Positions 48,131 through 57,354 are shown, counted from the first letter of the stretch. The stretch: DNA of 64,000 bases from CADEDH01 sp039201605 (GCA_039201605.1 JBCCRO010000010.1:62001-126000); one strand, 5' to 3'. Notes: generated by a model not told the origin, from the letters alone. A program made the numbers and translations.

Positions 48131-49804
48131 TCAGACCGCAGGCGGCCGGTAGGGCCCCAGCAGCGTCGGCCACGGATCGGGCATCTCCCCAACCGGCACC
48201 TCGATGAGGGCCGGCCTCCCGGCGTCGATGGCGTCGGCGAGGGTCGACCGCAGCTCGTCGGGCGAGGTGGCCCGGTGGCCGGCGACATCGAACGCCTGGG
48301 CCAGGGCCACGAAGTCGGGGTTGCGTAGGGTGGTGCCGTGGAAGACACCCTCGAACTGCTGGGTGTGCATGCGTTGCACGTTGCCGTAGGCGTCGTCGGC
48401 GAACACCACGCCGATCAGGGGCAGGTCGTGGTTGGCCACCGTGGCCAGCTCGGCCAGGCCGTAGCCGAAACCGCCGTCGCCGTTGATCGACACCACCGGT
48501 CGGTCGGGGTTGCCGGCGGCGGCACCGATGGCGGTCGGGTAGCCGTAGCCCAGGGTGCCCTGGAAGCCGCAGTCGATGTAGCTGCGGGGCGCTCGAACCT
48601 CGTAGGTGTAGCGGGACACGTAGCCGACCTGGGTCAACTCGTTCACCAGTACCGCGTCGTCGGGCAGGGCGTCGCGGACGGCGGCAGCATAGGCGACCTG
48701 AGGGTCGAGCGGGGCCAGCTCCTCGGCCCATCGCGACCGGACCGCCGGAGCGTCGACCCACAGCGACTTCTCCCCCGCCCCCAGCAGCGCCGTCAGGGCG
48801 GCGGCCGCGGCGCCGGCGTCGCCGACGGCGGTGGCGGCGAACGCCCGGGGTGGGCCGAAGTCGGCGGGGTTGGTGTTGACCGACAGCATGACGGCGTCGT
48901 CGGCCACCGCCAGGTTGCGACCCCGGTTGTCGACGGCGCGACTCCCGAGACAGAGCACGGTGTCGGCTTCCATCAGGAGCTCCTTGGCCGCCAGGGGCAG
49001 GAAGGCGTAGTCGTCGCCGTCGTCGAAGGCGCCCTTGCCGTTGACGGTGGCCACCAGCGGGGCACCGAGGGCCCGGGCCAGGGCGGGCAGGGCGTCCCAA
49101 CCGTCGGCCGCCCGGGCGCCACCGCCGACCAGGATCACCGGGCGCTCGGCAGCGGCCAGACGCTCGGCGATGGCGCCCAGCTCGGCGTCGCCGCCGGGCG
49201 AGGGCGGAGCGGGCGCCTCGGCCCCGATGGCGGGGCCGTCGGTGTGGCCGAAGAGGATGTCGGGCGGCAGCTCGACGGCGACCGGGCCGGGCCCGGCGCC
49301 GAGGCGCACCATGGCGCCGTGGATGGCGCCGGCCACCTGATCGGGGTCGGTGACCAGCGTCGACTGGCGGCACAGGGTCTCGAGGATGCCCGACTGGTCG
49401 GGGATCTCGTGGAGCAGGCCGAGGCCCTTGCCGATACCCCGCGAGGGGATCTGGCCGCTGATCAGCAGGATGGGTGACGAACACGACCAGGCGGTGACGA
49501 GGCCGGCGGCGGCGTTGAGCATGCCGGGCCCGGGCACGACGAGGGCCACTCCGATCTCGCCGGTGGACCGGGCGTAGCCATCGGCGGCGTAGGTGGCGGT
49601 CTGCTCGTGGCGGACGTTGATGAATCGGATGTCGTCGGCCACCGTGGCCAGCCCGTTGTTGGCGTAGTCGAGCTGGACCCCGGGGATACCGAACATCGTC
49701 GTCACCCCCTCGGCCACGAGCTGGCGGGCCATGGCCTGACCGCCGGTGATCGGGGCGGCCGTCGCGGCGCCGGAGGTGCTGTCGGTCGTAGCGGAGTCGG
49801 TCAC
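48131..49804 (-). CDS. Thiamine diphosphate-dependent acetolactate synthase-like enzyme
   Basis: A 557-residue three-domain TPP enzyme. The N-terminal PYR domain has catalytic Glu67 in RHEQTATYAADGYAR. A central FAD-like domain (RPVILVGGGARAADGWDAL) and a C-terminal PP domain with GDGGFGYGLAELAT and DDAYGN (ThDP/Mg motif) follow. It is related to IlvB, but no regulatory small subunit is adjacent, and the family includes oxalyl-CoA decarboxylase-like, sulfoacetaldehyde and unknown decarboligases. So the substrate is open. GTG 49804 is chosen over ATG 49843, which overlaps the divergent gene, because TACTGT lies 7 bases upstream. Confidence 0.85.
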   Translation of the reverse strand: MTDSATTDSTSGAATAAPITGGQAMARQLVAEGVTTMFGIPGVQLDYANNGLATVADDIRFINVRHEQTATYAADGYARSTGEIGVALVVPGPGMLNAAAGLVTAWSCSSPILLISGQIPSRGIGKGLGLLHEIPDQSGILETLCRQSTLVTDPDQVAGAIHGAMVRLGAGPGPVAVELPPDILFGHTDGPAIGAEAPAPPSPGGDAELGAIAERLAAAERPVILVGGGARAADGWDALPALARALGAPLVATVNGKGAFDDGDDYAFLPLAAKELLMEADTVLCLGSRAVDNRGRNLAVADDAVMLSVNTNPADFGPPRAFAATAVGDAGAAAAALTALLGAGEKSLWVDAPAVRSRWAEELAPLDPQVAYAAAVRDALPDDAVLVNELTQVGYVSRYTYEVRAPRSYIDCGFQGTLGYGYPTAIGAAAGNPDRPVVSINGDGGFGYGLAELATVANHDLPLIGVVFADDAYGNVQRMHTQQFEGVFHGTTLRNPDFVALAQAFDVAGHRATSPDELRSTLADAIDAGRPALIEVPVGEMPDPWPTLLGPYRPPAV

Positions 49805-49811
49805 GCCGCCG

Positions 49812-49835
49812 ACAGTAGTCGGGCGCCGGTACGGT
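49812..49835. promoter_or_regulatory. Back-to-back leaderless promoters
   Basis: Minus strand: TACTGT (49817-49812), 7 bases before GTG 49804. Plus strand: TACGGT (49830-49835), 6 bases before ATG 49842. The two start codons are only 37 bases apart, so neither gene can have a normal leader. Confidence 0.55.
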
Positions 49836-49841
49836 GACGCC

Positions 49842-50327
49842 ATGCAGGATCCCGTGCTGACCCAACTCGACGAACTCGGCCTGGCCTACGAGCTCGTCGA
49901 GTGCGACCCGGACCTGGCCGACACGGCGGAGTTCGTGGCCGCCTACGGCTACACCCTCAGCCAGTCGGCCAACGCCATCGTCGTCGTCGGCAAGGCCGAT
50001 CCGCCGAAGCACGTGATGTGTCTGGCCCTCGCCGACTCCCGACTCGACGTCAACAAGGTGGTCCGCAAGCGCCTCGGCACCCGGAAGGCGTCGTTCGCCT
50101 CGGCCGACGTCACCGTCGAACTCACCGGCATGGAGATCGGGGGCGTCACCCCCTTCGGCACCACCACTGCGCTGCCCCTGTGGGTCGACCGCCGCATCAT
50201 GGACGTTCCTAAGATCATCATCGGCGGTGGCGGGCGGGACCGAAAGCTCCTGGTCCCGCCGGAGACCCTGGCCTCCCACCCCACCGTCGAGGTGGTCGAG
50301 GGCCTGGCCAACGTCATCCCCGATTGA
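49842..50327 (+). CDS. YbaK/ProX-family aminoacyl-tRNA deacylase-like protein
   Basis: A 161-residue single-domain protein of the YbaK/ProXp editing family, which hydrolyses misacylated tRNAs such as Cys- or Ala-tRNA-Pro. Family residues are LSQSANAIVVVGK, the catalytic-type lysine in DVNKVVRKRLG, FASADVTVELTGMEIGGVTPFG and IIIGGGGRDRKLLV. Length is normal. The tRNA specificity cannot be told. ATG 49842 follows TACGGT by 6 bases, and a 15-base palindrome starts right after the stop. Confidence 0.88.
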   Translation: MQDPVLTQLDELGLAYELVECDPDLADTAEFVAAYGYTLSQSANAIVVVGKADPPKHVMCLALADSRLDVNKVVRKRLGTRKASFASADVTVELTGMEIGGVTPFGTTTALPLWVDRRIMDVPKIIIGGGGRDRKLLVPPETLASHPTVEVVEGLANVIPD

Positions 50328-50342
50328 GGTCGCCCGGCGACC
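50328..50342 (+). terminator. Palindrome right after the YbaK-type gene
   Basis: GGTCGCC-C-GGCGACC begins at the base after the TGA. As RNA it forms a 6-bp stem with a 3-base loop. The start TGAGGTCGCCC also follows the flavoprotein stop at 23837. Confidence 0.5.
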
Positions 50343-50392
50343 CCTCGTCGGCCACGCCGAAAATCGGCTTCGCCCCCGACCGAACCCGTCGG

Positions 50393-50398
50393 TAACGT
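50393..50398 (+). promoter_or_regulatory. -10 hexamer of the cyclo-ligase-like gene
   Basis: TAACGT, 6 bases before ATG 50405; leaderless spacing. Confidence 0.45.
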
Positions 50399-50404
50399 GT
50401 GGCG

Positions 50405-51166
50405 ATGCCTCGGGCCACCCCTCGCCACGATCACGACGCCGGAGGCGACCGGGCAACGCTCGAGGCCAAGGCCGAGCTGCGCCAACTGGCCTGGGCCCGC
50501 ATCCGCGAAGCCGAGGCGGCCCGCTTTCCCGCCCCCGAGGGTCGGATCCCCAACTTCGTCGGAGCGGAGAAGGCGGCCGAGCTCCTCCGCTCGACCGAGG
50601 CCTGGGGCGGCGCCGCCACGGTGAAGGCCAACCCCGACTCCCCCCAGTGGCCCGTTCGCCAGCGGGCCCTGGAGGACGGCAAGACGGTGTTCATGGCCGT
50701 CCCCCGCCTGGCCGAAGCCGACCCGTTCTTCCTGCTCGACCCCGAGGAGCTGGCCGACACCCCCCGGAAGGCGTCGTCGATCAAGGGCGCCACCCGGTCG
50801 GCCCGCACCGTTGCCGTGGCCGACCTGGAGCCGGTCGACCTGGTGGTCACCGGCTGTGTCGCCGTCGACGCCGGTGGTGCACGGCTGGGCAAGGGCGGCG
50901 GGTTCAGCGATCTCGAACTCGCCATCGCCGCCGACGCCGGCATGATCGGCGAGCGGACCGTGGTCGCCACCACCGTGCACGAGGCCCAGATCCTCGACGA
51001 GGACCTGATCCCGATGGCCGACCACGACATCGGCCTCGACCTGATCGTGACCCCGACCCGGGTCATCCACTGTCCGGCTCGCCGTCGCCCCGTCGGGATC
51101 CGCTGGGACATCCTGACCGAGGCCAAGATCGCCGCCATCCCCCTCCTCCAGGCGCTGCGGCCATGA
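50405..51166 (+). CDS. 5-formyltetrahydrofolate cyclo-ligase-like protein
   Basis: A 253-residue member of the 5-FTHF cyclo-ligase/MTHFSD family. It shows KAELRQLAWARIREAEAARFP near the start, GKTVFMAVPRL, and GARLGKGGGFSDLELAIAAD, the conserved Gly-rich phosphate-binding loop. The enzyme normally turns 5-formyl-THF into methenyl-THF using ATP. This branch is longer than the typical 190-residue bacterial enzyme and resembles the MTHFSD-type, whose activity is less certain. ATG 50405 lies 6 bases after TAACGT. Its stop overlaps the MFS start (ATGA), so the two are co-translated. Confidence 0.8.
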   Translation: MPRATPRHDHDAGGDRATLEAKAELRQLAWARIREAEAARFPAPEGRIPNFVGAEKAAELLRSTEAWGGAATVKANPDSPQWPVRQRALEDGKTVFMAVPRLAEADPFFLLDPEELADTPRKASSIKGATRSARTVAVADLEPVDLVVTGCVAVDAGGARLGKGGGFSDLELAIAADAGMIGERTVVATTVHEAQILDEDLIPMADHDIGLDLIVTPTRVIHCPARRRPVGIRWDILTEAKIAAIPLLQALRP

Positions 51167-52434
51167 CCGGCGAGTCCACGACGACCGCCCGACCAGCCGC
51201 CTCCCACTCGGTGATGGTGTGGGCCTTCAGCGTGCTTTCGGCCTGCCTCTCGGCCGGCTACGGCGTGCTGTTCACCCTGGTCGGCGACTATCGGGAGACC
51301 TACGGCATCAGCGAACTCGCCATCGGCTGGATCATCGGCGTCGGGTTCATCGTGGCCTTCGTGGCCCAGGTGTTGATAGCGCCCCTCGGCGACCGGGGAC
51401 ACGCCCGCACCCTTGTGCTTGCCGGCGTGGCCGTCAACGCCGTCGGCCTCCTGCTGATGGGCGTCGGCACCGACGCCGGCACCCTCACCATCGGTCGGGT
51501 GGTCTCCGGCCTGGCCATCGGGGCCGCCAACCCCGCCATCCGTCGCATCGTCGTGCTGGGCGACCCCGACAACGTGGGCCGGAACCTCGGCCGCCTGTTC
51601 TCGGCCGACGTCGCCGGTTTCGCCCTCGGCCCGGCCCTGTCGGCCATCCTGGTCGGCCCCTTCGGGCTGGCGGCGCCGTTCGTGGTCATCGCCGCCCTGT
51701 CGACGCTGGTGTTGCTGGTCACCGTGCGGGTCCGGGTGCCCGAGGGGAAGGCCGAGGATCAACGGCAGCGATTCGCCGTCGACCTGTTGCGCAGCCGCAC
51801 CTTCGCCGGGGCCGTGCTGCTCGGATCGACGACCTTCGTCATGATCGGCGCCTTCGACGCGCTGTGGGACGTGGTCCACGTCGATCTCGGCACGCCGACC
51901 TGGCTGGCCAACCTCGGCATCACCCTGTTCGCCATCCCCCTGGTGATCTTCGGCCCCATCGGGGGGAAGCTGGCCCAGAACGTCGGCCCGTTCCGGGTGG
52001 GTGCGATCGGCCTCACCGTCGGTGCCTTCTTCATGGCCCTCTACGGCGTGCTGCCGACGGGGGTGATGATCGTGTCGTTCGCCCTGTTCCACGCCGTGGG
52101 CGACGGTCTCACGTTCGCCTCGACCGGCGTGGCCGTCGCCCTCACCGCCCCCGAGGAGCGCCAGGCGGGCGCCCAGGGCGTGCTGGGGGCCGGGCAGGCT
52201 CTGGCCGCCGGGATCATGGCGGTGACCACCGGCGCCCTCTACCAGTGGGGTGGTCGAGCGGTCGCCTACGGCACAGCGGCCGCCATCATGATGGTGCTGA
52301 TCGCCGTGTCGATGGTGCTGGCCGCCGACACGTGGCGCAGCTCGGGCTGGCAGCGCGGCGTGATGGCCGACCGGGCCGGTGACGGTGACGACGAGGGTGT
52401 CGGCGGCTCCACGCCGGGCGTCGGCGTGGGCTGA
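51163..52434 (+). CDS. MFS transporter
   Basis: A 423-residue polytopic protein with about 12 hydrophobic helices. The MFS loop 2-3 signature region reads LIAPLGDRGHARTLVLAG. An N-terminal half to about 190 is joined by a charged loop (VRVRVPEGKAEDQRQRF) to a second half. The acidic Gly-rich C-terminus is cytoplasmic. It resembles drug:H+ antiporter-type MFS proteins; the substrate is unknown. Translation-coupled to the cyclo-ligase-like gene, which hints at a folate or related metabolite link (weak inference). Confidence 0.85.
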   Translation: MTGESTTTARPAASHSVMVWAFSVLSACLSAGYGVLFTLVGDYRETYGISELAIGWIIGVGFIVAFVAQVLIAPLGDRGHARTLVLAGVAVNAVGLLLMGVGTDAGTLTIGRVVSGLAIGAANPAIRRIVVLGDPDNVGRNLGRLFSADVAGFALGPALSAILVGPFGLAAPFVVIAALSTLVLLVTVRVRVPEGKAEDQRQRFAVDLLRSRTFAGAVLLGSTTFVMIGAFDALWDVVHVDLGTPTWLANLGITLFAIPLVIFGPIGGKLAQNVGPFRVGAIGLTVGAFFMALYGVLPTGVMIVSFALFHAVGDGLTFASTGVAVALTAPEERQAGAQGVLGAGQALAAGIMAVTTGALYQWGGRAVAYGTAAAIMMVLIAVSMVLAADTWRSSGWQRGVMADRAGDGDDEGVGGSTPGVGVG

Positions 52435-52510
52435 GCAGCTGCCCCACCGGTCAGCGGGTCGGGCGGGCCGGGCGGGGCGGCGCCGACGACCACCGCTGAG
52501 TGCCCGCCGT

Positions 52511-53074
52511 CTACTCGACGAAGGGCAGCGGGCCCCACAGATCGAGCACCCGAGCCAGGACCGACAGGGCCAGGGCGTGGCGGATCTCACCCGAGCGGGC
52601 GGCGGCCACCACCTCCGCCTCGGTCAACCGGACGATCTCGATCTGCTCGCCGGGCCCGGGCTCGGGCTCGGCCACCGGTTCCACCCCGGTGACCAACCAG
52701 TGGTGACACAGATGGTCGTGGACGGCCGGATTGGGCTGTACGGCACCCAGGTGGCGCCACTGCCCGCCCCCGTAGCCGGTCTCCTCCAGCAGCTCGCGGG
52801 CGATGGCGGTGGCCGGGTCCTCGCCGTCGTCCACCATCCCCCCGGGCGTCTCCAACGTCAGGTCGCCCAGCCCGAAACGGAACTGGCGGACCATGACATG
52901 GCGACCCTCGGTGTCGATGGCGACGCAGTTGGCCCAGTCGACCGACTCCAGGATCAACCGCTCGAACTCCGCCCCGGAGCCGGGGTGACGGAGTCGGTCG
53001 AAGCGGGTCTTGAACAGGTGCAGATCGTCGCCATAGCGCGAATCGACCAGCTCCCAGCGGAGTTCGGGTCTCAC
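52511..53074 (-). CDS. Nudix hydrolase, ADP-sugar pyrophosphatase-like
   Basis: A 187-residue Nudix protein with the full box G-x5-E-x7-RELLEETGY (GGMVDDGED then ATAIARELLEETGY). An N-terminal beta domain (RHVMVRQFRFGLGDLTLETP) is like ADP-ribose/sugar pyrophosphatases. A Pro/Glu-rich loop follows the HHWLVTGVEP strand. The substrate is not certain. The start is GTG 53074, with no clear Shine-Dalgarno. It lies 31 bases after the Hsp70-fusion gene on the same strand. Confidence 0.9.
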   Translation of the reverse strand: MRPELRWELVDSRYGDDLHLFKTRFDRLRHPGSGAEFERLILESVDWANCVAIDTEGRHVMVRQFRFGLGDLTLETPGGMVDDGEDPATAIARELLEETGYGGGQWRHLGAVQPNPAVHDHLCHHWLVTGVEPVAEPEPGPGEQIEIVRLTEAEVVAAARSGEIRHALALSVLARVLDLWGPLPFVE

Positions 53075-53105
53075 TGGGTCGATCGAGGGCGGGGGACCGA
53101 CCGGA

Positions 53106-55592
53106 TCAGGGGAGGTCCACGCAGGTGAAGTTCTCCGGGTTGGCCACGCCGTGCCCGGAGTCGGCGGCGACCACGCAGATCTGGGTGGCGGCGGCCGGGG
53201 CGTTGGCCACGGCCACGTTGGTGCCGGTGGTGTCGAGCGGGGTCTCGTCGGTGAGGTGCCAGTTGCCCTGGCTCACACCGAACTGGGCGGCGTTGGTACC
53301 GACCTGCTCGGCGTCGTAGATGTCGTAGAAGAAGTGGGCGTGGAAGTTGGTCACGCTGGGCTCAAAGTTCAGCGGCTCCCACTCGATCAACAGCTCACCG
53401 TTGTCGAGCACCTCCGTCTCGAGGATCCGGGTGCACAGACCCGAGCAGGGCTCGGTGGTGGTGGTCGTCGGCTCGGTGGTGGTGGTCGTCGGCTCCTCGG
53501 TGGTGGTGGTCTCCTCCTCCTCGGGAACCGTGGTGTCGGCGCCTTCCGGGCCCTCCGGTTCGGTGCCGTCGGCGGACCCGTCATCGTCACCGGCCACGGT
53601 GCTGGCGCTGCTGTCGGTGCCCTCGTCGCCTGCGGCGACGCCGTCGTCACCGCCTCCACCACCGGCGAGCAGGATGAGGCCGACCACGGCGATCAGGGCC
53701 ACGGCCCCGATGCCGAGCAGGAGCGGCAGCTTGGAGCCGCCGCCGGCCGACTGGAACGCGGCGGCCGCCTCGACGGGCTCGGTGCCGCCGGTCGAGGGCG
53801 ACGAGGTGGTCGAGGCCGGCGGGGTGGTGGCCCGACCGGTGAAGGGCTCGGGCCGGCTGAGCCCAGGGTTCCCGGTGGCGGCAGCGGCGCCGGCGGCGGC
53901 CGCTCCGGCGGCGGCCGGGGCCGACGTTTGGGGGGAAGGCGATGGATCGGGGGTGGCGGGGGTCGGAGCCGATGACGGCGGGGTGGCCGGTGCGGCCTTG
54001 GCCGCCTGCGGTGCCGCCTCGGCGGCCGGCGCGGTGGGAGGCGGCATGGTCGACGGCTCGGGTGTCGACGGCTCGGAGGCGGGCGGCGTCGGTGGGACCG
54101 ACGGCGCCGGCATCTCGACCGACGGGGTGGCCGACGAGCCGAAGGCGGCGGCAGGTGCGGCCTCGGTCGGCGCCGTCGGCGCCGGAGCGGCCGGAGGGGC
54201 CGCCACGGTGGGAGCGGAAACGGGAGCCGCCGGGGGCGCCGTCGGCGTCGGTGCAGCAGGCGGTGCGGCCTCGGTGGGCGCAGCGGCCGGCGCTGCAGGC
54301 GGTGCGGCCTCGGTGGGCGCAGCGGGGGCGGCGGCCGGAGCGGCCGGTGCCGGCTCGGCCACCGCCGGAGGCGGGGCGTCGGGCACGGCGGAGGTCTCGG
54401 GCACGGAGGGCGCTTCGGGAGCTGACGGGGCTCCTGCGGCCGCGACGGCACCGGCAACGGCCCCAGCGGCGGCGGCCGGAGCGGGATCGACGTTGTCGAG
54501 CACACCGGTGACCTGGGCCAGGTTGCCCTCCTGCGAGTCGGCTGCGGCCCACGCCGCACCCTGGGCGACCGAGTGCTTGGGGTGGGCGTCGACGGCGACG
54601 GGGCGGCCGAGCTCGCCGCCCACCATCTGACCGACCAGCGGGATGCGGCTGCTGCCGCCGACGAGGAGGATCAGATCGATCTCGTTCATCTGCAGTGAGG
54701 CGCTGCGGACCGCCCGCTCCATGGCCCCGATCGAATCGGCCAGGCTGGGCCGGATCATCTGCTCGAACTCCATCCGGGTCAGCCGGATGTCGGTGTGGAC
54801 GCCGGGGAGCACCACGGGGATGGTCACCTCGGTGTCGCTCGACAGCGCCTCCTTGGCGTCGACGCAGTCACGCCGCAGGCGGGCGACGGCGGAGACCACC
54901 GAGGCGTCGCTCGGGTCGAGCTGGTCCATCGGCTCGCCGATGGCGTTGCGCACGAAGGCGAAGACGGCGGCGTCGAAGTCGATGCCGCCGAGGCGCTCGA
55001 TGCCCTCCGGCTCGCCGAGGATGTCGAAGCCCTGGGCCTTCTTGCGAAGGATGGCGGCGTCGAACGTGCCGCCACCGAGGTCGAACACGGCGACGGTCAT
55101 GCCGGGGTCGATGCGCTCCAGGTGGGAGTAGTAGATGGCGGCGGCCTCGGGCTCGGTCAGCGTGTGGACCTGCTCGAGGTTGGCCATGCGGAAGGCCTGG
55201 TGGAGGAGGTCGAGCTTGTAGGGGCCCCAGTTGGCCGGGTGGGTCACGGCGACCCGCTCGGGAGCCGAACCCTCCCGCTCCTGCACCTTGGCGATGACCC
55301 ACTCGAGCAGACGGGCCGACAGACCCTCGGCCGAGTAGGGGCTACCACCGAGGATGACGGGGGTGGGGTCGCCGATCCGGCGCTTGAACTCGCGGGCCAC
55401 CCGGCTGGGGTTGCTGGCGGCCCGCCGGTTGGCGGCCTCACCGGCCAGGATCTGATCTTCCTCGGTCAGGTAGATGACGGACGGAATGGTCGCCGACCGA
55501 TTGCCCAACTCGACGATCTGGGTCGCCCCATCACGGTGCGTCGCCGCCGCCGTGTAGGTGGTGCCGAGATCAACTCCGAGTTCGTAGCCCAT
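53106..55592 (-). CDS. Hsp70-type ATPase fused to a membrane anchor and outside domain
   Basis: An 828-residue chimera. Residues 1-360 form an Hsp70/actin-fold ATPase: GVDLGTTYTAAATH (6-19), VFDLGGGTFDAAIL (169-182) and LLVGGSSRIPLVGQM (309-323). There is no Hsp70 substrate-binding domain. Instead comes about 250 residues of Ala/Pro-rich low-complexity sequence, one membrane helix (about 622-643), a Thr/Glu-rich outside linker with TTTTTEP repeats, and a C-terminal beta-rich domain (about 712-828). That domain has four cysteines (C716, C720 near its start; two near its end). It could couple an outside signal to ATPase state or anchor an envelope complex (inference). AAGAGG precedes ATG 55592. 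Confidence 0.8.
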   Translation of the reverse strand: MGYELGVDLGTTYTAAATHRDGATQIVELGNRSATIPSVIYLTEEDQILAGEAANRRAASNPSRVAREFKRRIGDPTPVILGGSPYSAEGLSARLLEWVIAKVQEREGSAPERVAVTHPANWGPYKLDLLHQAFRMANLEQVHTLTEPEAAAIYYSHLERIDPGMTVAVFDLGGGTFDAAILRKKAQGFDILGEPEGIERLGGIDFDAAVFAFVRNAIGEPMDQLDPSDASVVSAVARLRRDCVDAKEALSSDTEVTIPVVLPGVHTDIRLTRMEFEQMIRPSLADSIGAMERAVRSASLQMNEIDLILLVGGSSRIPLVGQMVGGELGRPVAVDAHPKHSVAQGAAWAAADSQEGNLAQVTGVLDNVDPAPAAAAGAVAGAVAAAGAPSAPEAPSVPETSAVPDAPPPAVAEPAPAAPAAAPAAPTEAAPPAAPAAAPTEAAPPAAPTPTAPPAAPVSAPTVAAPPAAPAPTAPTEAAPAAAFGSSATPSVEMPAPSVPPTPPASEPSTPEPSTMPPPTAPAAEAAPQAAKAAPATPPSSAPTPATPDPSPSPQTSAPAAAGAAAAGAAAATGNPGLSRPEPFTGRATTPPASTTSSPSTGGTEPVEAAAAFQSAGGGSKLPLLLGIGAVALIAVVGLILLAGGGGGDDGVAAGDEGTDSSASTVAGDDDGSADGTEPEGPEGADTTVPEEEETTTTEEPTTTTTEPTTTTTEPCSGLCTRILETEVLDNGELLIEWEPLNFEPSVTNFHAHFFYDIYDAEQVGTNAAQFGVSQGNWHLTDETPLDTTGTNVAVANAPAAATQICVVAADSGHGVANPENFTCVDLP

Positions 55593-55857
55593 GCAAGCCT
55601 CTTGTCTTCCCTCTTGATGCCGATGCCCGGCCGACCGCCGACCGCATCACCACATCCCTCTCCTGCCGACCGTCCCACCGATCGACACCACAGCATAGAT
55701 CCGTGGATCGAACCGCAGTGGCACGAGGCGGGAGTGTTCATCATTTGGTCGTCATTGGCGTCCAAAGGACGCAATCCTCCCCCCTGGGCGTCACGCCACC
55801 GTCGCACCGGCCGCCCCGAACTGGGTTCCGATGGCCTCCGGCAGCCAAGATGGGACC
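55593..55857. promoter_or_regulatory. Divergent intergenic region with small palindromes
   Basis: A 265-base gap between the Hsp70 fusion and the monooxygenase. GCGTCC-AAA-GGACGC (55758-55772) and GATCC-GT-GGATC (55697-55708) are symmetric elements. The first lies 86 bases before the monooxygenase ATG and could be its operator. No ORF is supported. Confidence 0.4.
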
Positions 55858-57354
55858 ATGACCGTCTCCGAAACCTCCCCATCGACCGATGACGCCGCCG
55901 TCACCCACGTCGACGTGCTCATCGTCGGGGCCGGCATCTCCGGCATCGGCGGGGCGTATCACCTGCAACAGCAGCGGCCGGACACCTCCTTCGTGATCCT
56001 GGATGCCGAGGAGGGCTACGGCGGCACCTGGCGGACCCACACCTACCCCGGCATCCGTTCCGACAGTGACCTGTTCACTTTCGGCTACCGGTTCAAGCCG
56101 TGGATGGGGGCCCCGATCGCCACCGCCGAGGAGATCCTCCGCTACCTGGGTGAGGTCATCGACGAGAACGACCTGGCCCGCCATATCCGCTACGGCCACC
56201 ACATCTCGGCCGCCGCCTGGGACACCGCATCCCGCCGCTGGACGATCACCGCTCATCACGACGGCGCCGAGCGCACCTTCACCGCCGAGTTCCTCTACCT
56301 GTGCCAGGGCTACTACCGCCACCGCCAGGGCTACACCCCGACCTGGCCGGGGATGGAACGCTTCGAGGGTCGCATCGTCCACCCGATGGAGTGGCCCGAC
56401 GACCTCGACTACGACGACCAGCGGGTTGTGGTGATCGGTTCGGGGGCGACGGCGGCCACCCTGATCCCGGCGATGGCGGCCAAGACCGCCCACATCACGA
56501 TGCTGCAGCGGACGCCGACGTTCTTCGCCACCGGCCGCAACCACAACGAGCTGGCCGATCTGTTGCGGGAGCTCGACATCCCCGACGAGTGGACCCATGA
56601 GATCGTCCGGCGCAAGATCCTCCTCGACCGGGCCCGCGTCGACCAGATCTCGTTCGACGAGCCCGATCTCCTCCGCCACGAGCTTTACAAGGGCATCACC
56701 GACATCCTGGGCGAGGACTACGAGCTCGCCCCCCACTTCACCCCCGACTACCGGCCGTGGCGGCAGCGGGTGGCGTTCGTGCCCGACGGCGACCTGTTCC
56801 ACGCCATCGCCGACGGGTCGGCCTCGGTGGTCACCGACGAGATCGCCACCTTCACCGAGACCGGCATCGAACTCGCCTCGGGCGAGACGCTGGAGGCCGA
56901 CCTGATCATCACCGCCACCGGCTTCCACCTGAATGTCCTGGGCGACATCGACATCTCGGTCGACGGCGAACCACTCGACTTCGCCCGCACCGTCGCCTAC
57001 CGGGGCGCCATGTTCACCGGGGTGCCCAACCTGGCCTGGGTGTTCGGCTACTTCCGGGCGAGCTGGACCCTGCGGGCCGACCTGATCGGCGACCTGGTCT
57101 GCCGGCTGCTCCAGACCATGGAGGACCGGGGGGCCTCGATGGTGGTGCCCGAGCTACGGGCGGAGGACGCCGACATGCCCCTCAGTCCGTGGATCGACCC
57201 GGAGAACTTCAACCCCGGCTACCTGATGCGGGGCCTCCACCTGCTGCCCCGACAGGGCGACCGGCAACCCTGGCTGCACACCCAGGACTACGGGCGGGAC
57301 AAGGACGAGCTGCCCGAGGTGTCGTTCGACGACGGCGGTCTGCGCTTCGACTAG
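55858..57354 (+). CDS. Flavin-containing monooxygenase, Baeyer-Villiger type (EtaA-like)
   Basis: A 498-residue class B monooxygenase that uses FAD and NADPH with O2 to oxidise ketones or heteroatoms. It has FAD motif GAGISG (24-29), EEGYGGTWRTHTYPGIRSDSD, and the Baeyer-Villiger fingerprint FEGRIVHPMEWP (169-180, FxGxxxHxxxWP). The NADPH motif VIGSGATAATL and ATGFHLNVLGDI near the end are also present. It is closest in pattern to the EtaA/MymA branch. The substrate is unknown. ATG 55858 is taken; ATG 55831 would add nine residues. Its stop overlaps the convergent aldolase gene end by four bases. Confidence 0.88.
   Translation: MTVSETSPSTDDAAVTHVDVLIVGAGISGIGGAYHLQQQRPDTSFVILDAEEGYGGTWRTHTYPGIRSDSDLFTFGYRFKPWMGAPIATAEEILRYLGEVIDENDLARHIRYGHHISAAAWDTASRRWTITAHHDGAERTFTAEFLYLCQGYYRHRQGYTPTWPGMERFEGRIVHPMEWPDDLDYDDQRVVVIGSGATAATLIPAMAAKTAHITMLQRTPTFFATGRNHNELADLLRELDIPDEWTHEIVRRKILLDRARVDQISFDEPDLLRHELYKGITDILGEDYELAPHFTPDYRPWRQRVAFVPDGDLFHAIADGSASVVTDEIATFTETGIELASGETLEADLIITATGFHLNVLGDIDISVDGEPLDFARTVAYRGAMFTGVPNLAWVFGYFRASWTLRADLIGDLVCRLLQTMEDRGASMVVPELRAEDADMPLSPWIDPENFNPGYLMRGLHLLPRQGDRQPWLHTQDYGRDKDELPEVSFDDGGLRFD

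Noticed and set aside
48131..49804. Firm call as acetolactate synthase IlvB
   Set aside because: No small subunit gene or ilv context; the family has many substrates.
53347..54630. 427-codon plus-strand frame opposite the Hsp70 fusion
   Set aside because: Val/Gly/Ala-rich mirror of the Ala/Pro/Thr-rich tail; no start signal or family.
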